A DNA stretch of 6,207 nt, taken from positions 1 to 6,207 of the forward strand of contig JAESUA010000139.1 of assembly GCA_016763255.1 (NCBI GenBank), read 5' to 3'. The notes beneath the pieces are model-generated. The model worked only from the letters and a program-made list of their open reading frames with translations, searched no databases and was not told the origin of the DNA. The translations under genes and the position numbers were made by a program. Below, one piece after another: positions 1 through 4,950 of the stretch (position 1 is the first letter of the stretch; the number at the start of each line of letters is the position of its first letter). This DNA is from Magnetovibrio sp. Its GTDB lineage: Bacteria; Pseudomonadota; Alphaproteobacteria; Rhodospirillales; Magnetovibrionaceae.

Positions 1-95
1 ACATCTGGGTTGTCTCGGATAACCTGCGCAAGGGCGCGGCGCTCAACACGGTGCAGATCGCAGAAATTCTGGCGAGTGATTATTTGGGTAAATAA
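1..95 (+). CDS. asd: Aspartate-semialdehyde dehydrogenase, C-terminal end (partial)
   Basis: The reading frame begins at base 3 and ends at TAA 93-95, giving the last 30 residues of a protein whose start lies outside the window. The visible tail contains [19 protein letters not shown] and ends SDYLGK. The segment with DNLRKGAA followed by NTVQIAE is the characteristic C-terminal end of bacterial Asd. This cytoplasmic NADPH-dependent enzyme reduces aspartyl-4-phosphate to aspartate semialdehyde, the branch point for lysine/diaminopimelate, threonine and methionine. The catalytic Cys and His are upstream and cannot be checked. The gene is closed by a strong hairpin terminator 22 bases after the stop, so it is probably the last gene of its transcript. 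Identification is by recognition of the C-terminal motif only. Confidence 0.85.
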   Translation, partial: IWVVSDNLRKGAALNTVQIAEILASDYLGK

Positions 96-117
96 GCCCC
101 GGCCAGCATGAAGACTT

Positions 118-156
118 AACCGCCCCGGTCTTAAGTGATCGGGGCGGTTTTGTTTT
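118..156 (+). terminator. Intrinsic terminator of asd, overlapping the 3' end of the convergent regulator gene
   Basis: The left arm AACCGCCCCG (118-127) pairs perfectly with CGGGGCGGTT (140-149). The stem extends inward by G-T, T-A and C-G pairs to a six-base loop at 131-136. A T-rich run (148-156, TTTTGTTTT) follows on the + strand, giving a classic rho-independent terminator for asd. On the minus strand the same hairpin is not followed by a T run, so it should act mainly in one direction. The stop codon of the leftward response regulator (131-133) lies inside the loop. Confidence 0.9.
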
Positions 157-751
157 CGACGACCTGTGCATGTTGGTCATCGGGGTGCTCGGATCCAGGG
201 TTGAATATTGAATTGATTTGATCTTGTTGGATCATAGTTTCAGCGCGAATGGGTGCCATATCACGTTGCTCTTTGCGCCGGTCATCACTGATGTTGATGT
301 CTTGGCGTCTGCGATCAGGACCAAAGTACCCGGAGACTTTGATGAACGGCCGTGGCCGCTCAATCACCGCGCGGATGCGAGAAAACATCGCTGTAGGCGA
401 TAGCGGTTTGACCAAGAACTCGTTCACCCCGGCGTTGCGGGCGTGTTGAATGCGCCAATATTCGGAATGGGCTGAGACCACGACGATCGGTACAAAACGT
501 TCTTCGCCGCGGGTTGATGAACGCACCGCACGGGTGAATTCGATGCCGTCAAATGGGGTCATTTCCCAGTCGGCAAGGATAATGTCCGGCGTCCACGCCA
601 TCATGATTTCCAAGGCCGCAGCCCCGTCAGAGGCTTCGCGGATGGTGCGGACATCAAAATGATGCAACACCTCACGTAGCAATTCACGCATGAACGAACT
701 GTCATCGATGATCAGAAACCTGAGGCCATGCAGGTATCCATGGTCTGGCAT
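131..751 (-). CDS. Single-domain CheY-like response regulator with YFGPDRRR linker and long C-terminal tail
   Basis: A 206-residue cytoplasmic signalling protein. Residues about 9-130 form a receiver domain with the full phosphorylation pocket: acidic pair D16-D17 (FLIIDDS), phospho-acceptor D61 (ILADWEM), switch Ser S93 and conserved K115 (FLVKPLS). After the receiver comes YFGPDRRR (142-149), a linker I associate with alphaproteobacterial receivers. A charged, probably disordered tail of about 57 residues follows, with no recognisable DNA-binding or enzymatic domain. The start is ATG 749-751, preceded by AAGGGG at a good distance. The protein aligns without gaps over its first 149 residues with the neighbouring regulator at 1311-1835, about 44% identical by hand count. 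It therefore probably acts by protein-protein contact downstream of an unlinked histidine kinase; the target is unknown. Its last codons form half of the asd terminator stem. Confidence 0.9.
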   Translation of the reverse strand: MPDHGYLHGLRFLIIDDSSFMRELLREVLHHFDVRTIREASDGAAALEIMMAWTPDIILADWEMTPFDGIEFTRAVRSSTRGEERFVPIVVVSAHSEYWRIQHARNAGVNEFLVKPLSPTAMFSRIRAVIERPRPFIKVSGYFGPDRRRQDINISDDRRKEQRDMAPIRAETMIQQDQINSIFNPGSEHPDDQHAQVVENKTAPIT

Positions 752-929
752 GTTTTCCCCTTAAATGGACTGATTAGAAAAAAAATTTAAACGGACATTG
801 AGCGTCTATGAGCTGGAATCGGTATGTTTTTTGTACTGAGGCGTTTTTGTATTGGTCGGTGGGTCTTGGGCGAAATTATCGTTGTTTTGTCTTGGCGCAT
901 ACTGCGTTGTGGCGGCACTTGGTCGGGGC

Positions 930-1108
930 GTGTTCACGCCGCTCGAGGCCCCAAAAAACCGGTGAATTGGCGTACGGACGGGTTTTCCTGTCACTTTGCA
1001 AAACCATAAAAAAAGAGGTTTAGCGCAAATGGGTTTGACCGGAAATTCGTTGATGCACGCATCTGGAGCCTGGGGACAGAGCGAGCATATAGAGTGCACG
1101 TAAATCAT
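930..1108 (-). pseudogene. Decayed fragment of a third response regulator (receiver C-terminus plus linker)
   Basis: On the minus strand, about 1006-1063 reads DACINEFPVKPICAKPLF. This matches DAGINEFLAKPISAKSLF of the neighbouring regulator (1311-1835) at 13 of 18 positions, and the 131-751 regulator at about 8. At DNA level, 1020-1072 matches 1477-1529 at 40 of 53 bases without gaps. Homology continues as VTGKP (for VIDKP) to a one-base frame change in a T/G run at about 950-957. After it, the other frame gives FWGLERRE, a worn version of YFGPDRRR, and that frame then stops at 876-878. The phospho-acceptor and acidic-pair half of the receiver is not recognisable upstream. The piece is thus a relic of a third paralogue, closest to the 1311-1835 gene. 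The surrounding 100-codon open frame (806-1108) is probably fortuitous; its tail is low-complexity, rich in Q, N, P and T. Confidence 0.75.
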
Positions 1109-1147
1109 GATGACACTTCAAATGATGGTGTACATGTGGTCATCATA

Positions 1148-1179
1148 AATACCCGCAATACATGTAATAACCCGCATAC
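1148..1179. repeat. Two imperfect copies of AATA(A)CCCGCA(A)TAC in an AT-rich patch
   Basis: ACCCGCA occurs at 1151-1157 and again at 1170-1176. Flanks are shared when single-base gaps are allowed: AATACCCGCAATAC against AATAACCCGCATAC. The 19-base period is close to two helical turns. Around them are TACATGT at 1131-1137 and 1159-1165, TCATCATA at 1140-1147 and 1184-1191, and the inverted pair ATGATGAC (1107-1114) with GTCATCAT (1139-1146). This could be a protein-binding array or just degenerate AT-rich sequence; no regulator is recognised. Confidence 0.35.
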
Positions 1180-1310
1180 TCTTTCATCATACAAGTAACG
1201 TCCTTGTGGTCTCGAATGGCATCAAGGATTTTATGTGGGGTGTGGTTTGGATCATGCCAAGAACATTATGTTATGTGTTCAAGGCCTTAGAGGGCGTGTT
1301 TTGAGGTGGC

Positions 1311-1835
1311 TTAAGGACCCAAATCGACGATATCATCATCGTCCTCTAAGAAATCGTGGCGTTTTTCATCGCGGTGGGGCATATCTCTGCGCCGCCGGTC
1401 AGGCCCGAAATACTCATCGGCGCGCACATATTGGCGTGGTTTGTCGATCACCGCTTGAATGCGCATGAAGAGGGACTTGGCGGAAATGGGCTTGGCGAGG
1501 AACTCGTTGATGCCCGCGTCACGCGCCTGCATGATGTTGGTGATGTGTGAATAGGAGGTCACCATAATCACCGGGGTGAACGGCGCTGGGCTGTCCTCGC
1601 CTTCGCGCAGCCAGTGCACGAATTGCATGCCGTCCAACGGTTTCATGGCCCAATCGCAAATGATGATGTCGGGCTTAAACGAGATGGTTTGGTTTTTGGC
1701 CTGTTCGCCATCTCCGGCTTCATGGATATCTCGGGCACCAAATTGTGCAATAATGCGCCGCACCAACTGCCTGCTGAAGGCGTTGTCATCGACAATTAAA
1801 AAACGCACTTGCGCCAGATATCCGCGACCCGTCAT
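1311..1835 (-). CDS. Single-domain CheY-like response regulator with YFGPDRRR linker
   Basis: With the start chosen here the protein has 174 residues. The receiver spans about 9-130 with D16-D17 (FLIVDDN), phospho-acceptor D61 (IICDWAM), T93 and K115 (FLAKPIS), so phosphotransfer residues are complete. YFGPDRRR follows at 142-149, then a short acidic tail (EDDDDIVDLG). No output domain is present. Start choice: a GTG at 1842-1844 would add three residues, but ATG 1833-1835 has GGA just upstream and gives an N-terminus (MTGRGYL) that lines up exactly with MPDHGYL of the 131-751 paralogue. An in-frame stop lies further upstream. The gene is divergent from the CoA-ester lyase gene, sharing a 162-bp intergenic region. 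A kinase partner and function are not visible. No clear terminator follows the stop. Confidence 0.88.
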   Translation of the reverse strand: MTGRGYLAQVRFLIVDDNAFSRQLVRRIIAQFGARDIHEAGDGEQAKNQTISFKPDIIICDWAMKPLDGMQFVHWLREGEDSPAPFTPVIMVTSYSHITNIMQARDAGINEFLAKPISAKSLFMRIQAVIDKPRQYVRADEYFGPDRRRRDMPHRDEKRHDFLEDDDDIVDLGP

Positions 1836-1923
1836 GATTTCCACATCATTGTTTTTTGCACTTTATGCATCGGAGATAGTGTGAGCAATTTGAGGCGCTT
1901 GCACAAGTCCTGATGAGAGGGGC

Positions 1924-1975
1924 TTGCCAACATATCGGAACGAAGGCATATTGTTTTCTCGCAACTGCGAAAAGA
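1924..1975 (+). promoter_or_regulatory. Candidate promoter with operator-like palindrome before the CoA-ester lyase gene
   Basis: TTGCCA (1924-1929, five of six against TTGACA) and TATTGT (1949-1954, four of six against TATAAT) are separated by 19 bases, a little long for sigma70. The predicted start of transcription, near 1960, falls in the perfect inverted repeat TCGCA-AC-TGCGA (1959-1970). The arms extend imperfectly to TTCTCGCA and TGCGAAAA (1956-1973). A palindrome over the start site suggests repression by a dimeric regulator, but none can be named. The minus-strand promoter for the divergent response regulator must lie between this and 1836; I see only a weak candidate. Confidence 0.4.
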
Positions 1976-1985
1976 ATAATACAGC

Positions 1986-1995
1986 GGAGGCCTCC
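1986..1995 (+). promoter_or_regulatory. Shine-Dalgarno of the CoA-ester lyase gene inside a palindrome
   Basis: GGAGG (1986-1990) is a near-ideal ribosome-binding site seven bases before ATG 1998 and settles that start. It is the left half of the perfect ten-base palindrome GGAGGCCTCC, which has no loop and so should not fold on itself within one transcript. Confidence 0.75.
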
Positions 1996-1997
1996 CC

Positions 1998-2885
1998 ATG
2001 CCCACATATCCTCATCCTCGGCGCAGCATGTTGTACATGCCCGGTTCAAACGCCCGTGCGCTGGAAAAGGGCCGGACATTGGCCTGTGACGCGCTGATTA
2101 TGGATTTAGAAGACGCGGTCGCCCCCGATGCCAAGGTGCAGGCGCGCGAGCAAATTGTTGCTGCGCTGCAACAAGGCGGCTACGGCCAGCGCGAAATTCT
2201 CGTGCGCACCAACGGCCTAGACACCCCCTGGGGGTATGACGACATCGTCGCCGCCGCAACATCCGGTGCCCAGGGCATCTTGCTGCCCAAGGTTGAAGGC
2301 GCCACAACCGTTCATCAGGTCGAACGCATCATGGAGGCCTGCGGTGCCCCTGCCGAGATGACCATCTGGTGCATGATGGAAACGCCAATGGGCATCCTCA
2401 ACGCTCAAGACATCGGTTCCGCCAGCCCCCGCGTTGGCGGTTTTGTTATGGGCACATCGGATCTGGCCAAGGATCTGCACGCCACCCACACCCGCGAACG
2501 GGTGCCGTTGCAAGCCTCGCTATCTCATTGCTTGTTGGTGGCTCGCGCCTACGGTCTGTCGATTGTAGATGGCGTGCACCTGGATTTGGCTGACGATGAG
2601 GGCTTTGCCTATTCGTGCCAACAGGGCCTGGAAATGGGTTTTGACGGCAAAACCTTGATCCATCCGAAAACCGTGGCGAAGGCCAATGAGGTGTTCGGTC
2701 CTTCTGAGGGCGATGTTGAGTGGTCGAAAAAGATCATCGAAGCCTTTGAAGGGGCGCAATCTGAGGGCAAGGGCGTGGTCGTGGTCGACGGAAAACTGGT
2801 GGAAAACCTCCATATTGTCGAAGCCAAACGCGTTGTTGGGCTGTCGGATATGATCACAAAACTTGAAGCCGAACTGGCTGCATAG
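1998..2885 (+). CDS. CoA-ester lyase, HpcH/HpaI-CitE family (malyl-CoA lyase or malyl-CoA thioesterase type)
   Basis: A 295-residue cytoplasmic TIM-barrel enzyme, typical in length for this family. Visible family marks are LYMPGSN (12-18), DLEDAVAPDAK (36-46), the CoA/substrate Arg region LVRTNG (68-73), LLPKVE (95-100), the Mg-coordinating Glu in METPMG (127-132), the Mg-coordinating Asp in GTSDLAKDL (152-160), and GKTLIHPKTVAKANEVF (217-233). The family cleaves, condenses or hydrolyses malyl-CoA, beta-methylmalyl-CoA or citramalyl-CoA, yielding glyoxylate plus acetyl- or propionyl-CoA in the lyase members. The next gene, 22 bases downstream, is mesaconyl-CoA hydratase, which favours beta-methylmalyl-CoA/malyl-CoA chemistry as in the ethylmalonyl-CoA pathway. 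The sequence resembles the shorter CitE-like members more than the classic Mcl1 lyase, which opens with an FGPGSRP-type motif, so a (3S)-malyl-CoA thioesterase (Mcl2-like) role is equally possible. Confidence 0.85.
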   Translation: MPTYPHPRRSMLYMPGSNARALEKGRTLACDALIMDLEDAVAPDAKVQAREQIVAALQQGGYGQREILVRTNGLDTPWGYDDIVAAATSGAQGILLPKVEGATTVHQVERIMEACGAPAEMTIWCMMETPMGILNAQDIGSASPRVGGFVMGTSDLAKDLHATHTRERVPLQASLSHCLLVARAYGLSIVDGVHLDLADDEGFAYSCQQGLEMGFDGKTLIHPKTVAKANEVFGPSEGDVEWSKKIIEAFEGAQSEGKGVVVVDGKLVENLHIVEAKRVVGLSDMITKLEAELAA

Positions 2886-2907
2886 ATAAACTTAAAGAGA
2901 GAGACAT

Positions 2908-3996
2908 ATGAGCGACAAGGCGATCCCAAAAAAAACGGGGGCTGGTAATTTTTTCGAAGATTTCCAGCTGGGCCAGGTCATTGATCATGCCACGCCGCGC
3001 ACCGTCACAGAGGGTGACGTGGCGTTGTATTGTGCGCTGTATGGATCACGCTTTGCGGTGCAATCGGCCGACAGCTTTGCCATGGACATCGGTTATGAAG
3101 GCGCACCGATCGACGATTTGTTGGTGTTCCATGTGGTGTTTGGAAAATCCGTTCCCGATATTTCGCTCAACGCTGTGGCCAATTTGGGTTATGCCAACGG
3201 CCGCATGATCGCCCCGGTTTATCCCGGCGATACGCTGAGTTCTCGTTCCGAGGTCATCGGCCTCAAAGAAACCTCAAACGGTAAAACCGGCATCGTTTAC
3301 GTGCACACCGTTGGTGAAAACCAAAAGGGTGAACTGGTTACCGATTTTGTGCGTTGGGTTCTGGTCAACAAAAAGGACCCGGCAAATCCGGCCCCCAATC
3401 TGCCTGAAGGTCAAGCGGTGGTGCCCGATTTGGCTGACTGCGTCAGCGCCGAGCATCTCGCCGCGCCGACCGACCTTGATATGAAAGAATACAACCTCAC
3501 CATGGCGGGCAGCCCGCACGTGTGGGAAGACTACGTGGTTGGCGAAAAAATAGATCACGTCGACGGTTTCACCGTTGAAGAGGCCGAACACGCGCTGGCC
3601 ACCCGACTGTATCAAAACACCGCCCGGGTACACTTTAACCAGCACAGCGAAAAAGACGGCCGCTTTGGCCGCCGTATCGTTTATGGCGGTCACGTCATTT
3701 CGATTTGTCGCTCCATCACGTTTAACGGTCTGGGCAATGCGTATAAGATCGCCGCCATCAACGCCGGGCGTCATGTGGCACCGATTTTTGCCGGCAACAC
3801 GGTTTATGCATGGTCCGAAGTCATCGATAAGATGGAACTGCCGGGGCATCCGGGGGTGGGGGCGTTGCGATTGCGCACCGTGGGGCTTAAAGACCAAAAT
3901 GCTCAAGGCTTCCCGTATAAGGATGACGCGGGCAAATATGATCCGGCCGTGGTGCTGGATTTTGACTATACTGTTTTGATGCCCCGCCGGGTTTAA
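2908..3996 (+). CDS. mch: Mesaconyl-CoA hydratase (beta-methylmalyl-CoA dehydratase), double MaoC hot-dog protein
   Basis: A 362-residue cytoplasmic protein built from two MaoC-type hot-dog halves, about 15-155 and 205-357. The N-terminal half carries TEGDVALYCALYGSRF (34-49) and APIDDLLVFHVVFG (66-79). The C-terminal half carries the hydratase signature NTARVHFNQHSE (237-248) followed by GRRIVYGGHVISICRS (254-269), then APIFAGNTVYAWSEV (291-305). This pattern and length are those of Mch, which interconverts beta-methylmalyl-CoA and mesaconyl-CoA in the ethylmalonyl-CoA pathway and related glyoxylate-assimilating routes. The start ATG 2908 follows an AGAGAGAG ribosome site. The gene is almost certainly co-transcribed with the upstream lyase, whose product or substrate it shares. 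No convincing terminator follows; the small hairpin at 3985-4004 lacks a T run, so some read-through into sdhC is possible. Confidence 0.88.
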   Translation: MSDKAIPKKTGAGNFFEDFQLGQVIDHATPRTVTEGDVALYCALYGSRFAVQSADSFAMDIGYEGAPIDDLLVFHVVFGKSVPDISLNAVANLGYANGRMIAPVYPGDTLSSRSEVIGLKETSNGKTGIVYVHTVGENQKGELVTDFVRWVLVNKKDPANPAPNLPEGQAVVPDLADCVSAEHLAAPTDLDMKEYNLTMAGSPHVWEDYVVGEKIDHVDGFTVEEAEHALATRLYQNTARVHFNQHSEKDGRFGRRIVYGGHVISICRSITFNGLGNAYKIAAINAGRHVAPIFAGNTVYAWSEVIDKMELPGHPGVGALRLRTVGLKDQNAQGFPYKDDAGKYDPAVVLDFDYTVLMPRRV

Positions 3997-4069
3997 TCGC
4001 GGCGCGATATGCATCGCTTTCGGTGGTAAATGCTTTGTCTGGCAACCACATGGAAACGATGGGGTCATG

Positions 4070-4098
4070 TTGACACACCCGTTGGGGGACGGGACAAT
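4070..4098 (+). promoter_or_regulatory. Sigma70-type promoter for the sdh operon
   Basis: A perfect -35 TTGACA (4070-4075) is separated by exactly 17 bases from GACAAT (4093-4098, four of six against TATAAT). Predicted transcription start is near 4105, giving a leader of about 25 bases before sdhC with a purine-rich ribosome site (GGGAGGGGAG, 4113-4122). It lies in the 134-bp gap after mch, so sdh expression can be separated from the lyase-hydratase pair. No operator is evident. Confidence 0.65.
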
Positions 4099-4130
4099 TA
4101 CGACCTCTAAAAGGGAGGGGAGCACAGCTC

Positions 4131-4526
4131 ATGCCTAACGATACCAGACCGCTATCACCGCATTTGCAGGTTTATCGCCCGCAAATTACATCCATGCTTT
4201 CGATTCTGCATCGCATCACCGGTGTGGTGCTGGCGTTTGTCGCTTTGCTGTTGGCCTATTGGCTTTCTGCGGCGGCTTATGGGCCGGAAGCCTTCGGCCG
4301 TGCCCAGGCGCTGCTGGAATCGGGCTTCGGACGCTTTGTTTTGTTCGGCTTCACGTTTAGTTTGTTCTTTCATTTGTGCAACGGCATCCGCCATCTGGGC
4401 TGGGACATGTTGTGGGGCTTCGAGCTGTCACAGGTGCGCTTCAGCGGCATACTGGTGTTGATCGTTTCATCGGCCCTGACGGTGCTCAGCTGGCTCATGG
4501 CTTATGGCCATGTTGGCAAGTTGTGA
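4131..4526 (+). CDS. sdhC: Succinate dehydrogenase cytochrome b556 subunit
   Basis: A 131-residue inner-membrane protein, one of the two anchors of complex II, which pass electrons from succinate to ubiquinone. It begins with RPLSPHLQVYRPQ (6-18), then SILHRITG (24-31), the SdhC signature whose Ser and Arg line the quinone site. Three hydrophobic helices are visible, about 28-49, 66-88 and 104-125. HLCNGIRHLGWD (81-92) is the second signature; H81 corresponds by position to the axial haem ligand of E. coli SdhC (His84). The start ATG 4131 has a GGGAGGGG ribosome site. The stop TGA (4524-4526) overlaps the ribosome site of sdhD, consistent with a tight operon. Confidence 0.95.
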   Translation: MPNDTRPLSPHLQVYRPQITSMLSILHRITGVVLAFVALLLAYWLSAAAYGPEAFGRAQALLESGFGRFVLFGFTFSLFFHLCNGIRHLGWDMLWGFELSQVRFSGILVLIVSSALTVLSWLMAYGHVGKL

Positions 4527-4539
4527 GGAGGAAAAGATT

Positions 4540-4944
4540 ATGATCAACACTCCTCAACAAACGAAAAAATTGCAATCCAAGCTCGGTCGCGTGCGCGGCC
4601 TGGGCTCGACCCGCGAAGGTGTGCACCACTGGTGGGCCCAGCGCATGAGCGCCGTGGCCTTGCTGCCGCTGTCTTTGTGGTTTGTCTATTCCCTGATCTC
4701 GCTGACCGGCACCGACTATGACACGTTCATCGCCTGGGCCAGTGAATTCGGTAACTCGGTATTCTTGGTTCTGCTGGTGGTGACGATGTTTCATCATGCG
4801 CAGCTCGGCCTGCAGGTCGTGATCGAGGACTACGTGCATTCCGAAATGTGGAAAATGGGCATGGTGCTGTTTGTGAAGTATGGGGCGGTGGTGTTTGCCG
4901 CGTCCGCCATCTTCGCCGTTTTGAAAATTTCGATCGCAGGATAA
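4540..4944 (+). CDS. sdhD: Succinate dehydrogenase hydrophobic membrane anchor subunit
   Basis: A 134-residue inner-membrane anchor of complex II. The start chosen is ATG 4540-4542, preceded by GAGGAGG (4525-4531); an in-frame ATG at 4504 inside sdhC has no such site and would add 12 odd residues. Near the N-terminus is GSTREGVHHWWAQRMSA (22-38), the usual alphaproteobacterial SdhD opening. Helices are visible at about 37-56, 71-93 and 106-128. HAQLGLQVVIEDYVH (86-100) matches the E. coli HAWIGMW...DYV region. H86 and the D97-Y98 pair keep the same 11-residue spacing as E. coli His71 and Asp82-Tyr83, and the Tyr contacts ubiquinone. The gene sits 13 bases after sdhC and six bases before sdhA. 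Confidence 0.94.
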   Translation: MINTPQQTKKLQSKLGRVRGLGSTREGVHHWWAQRMSAVALLPLSLWFVYSLISLTGTDYDTFIAWASEFGNSVFLVLLVVTMFHHAQLGLQVVIEDYVHSEMWKMGMVLFVKYGAVVFAASAIFAVLKISIAG

Positions 4945-4950
4945 CGGATA

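Larger units (their letters stand above)
752..1310. other. 559-bp gap between the two response regulator genes
   Basis: No intact gene is supported here. The middle (about 930-1108, minus strand) carries a decayed response-regulator fragment. The part from about 1085 to 1290 is visibly richer in A and T than its surroundings and holds repeated short motifs and palindromes, for example AACATTATGTT at 1262-1272 and AAGGCCTT at 1281-1288. The left part (752-930) has A/T runs near 779-790 and should contain the promoter of the 131-751 regulator, but I cannot point to a convincing -35/-10 pair. Open frames across this gap lack family resemblance apart from the decayed fragment. Confidence 0.6.

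Noticed and set aside
806..1108. The 100-codon minus-strand frame as an intact small protein
   Set aside because: Only its first half resembles a receiver C-terminus; it lacks the phospho-acceptor half, changes frame at the linker and has a low-complexity tail, so a relic is the better reading.
1201..1233. Hairpin TCCTTG/CAAGGA followed by TTTTA as a terminator
   Set aside because: Six-base stem with a 16-base loop, and no + strand gene ends before it; on the minus strand it lacks a T run.
1152..1260. Short minus-strand frame ending MMKEYAGYYMYCGYL
   Set aside because: Only about 15 codons from its first ATG, no ribosome site and no recognisable similarity.
3985..4004. CGCCG/CGGCG hairpin after mch as a terminator
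   Set aside because: Five-base stem, ten-base loop and no following T run.
4104..4118. CCTC/GAGG pairing that might mask the sdhC ribosome site
   Set aside because: Only four base pairs, and the left arm is at the very edge of the predicted transcript.
3274..4125. 283-codon open frame on the minus strand opposite mch
   Set aside because: Lies entirely antisense to a gene with clear family motifs; the translation has no coherent domain and is explained by GC-biased third positions.
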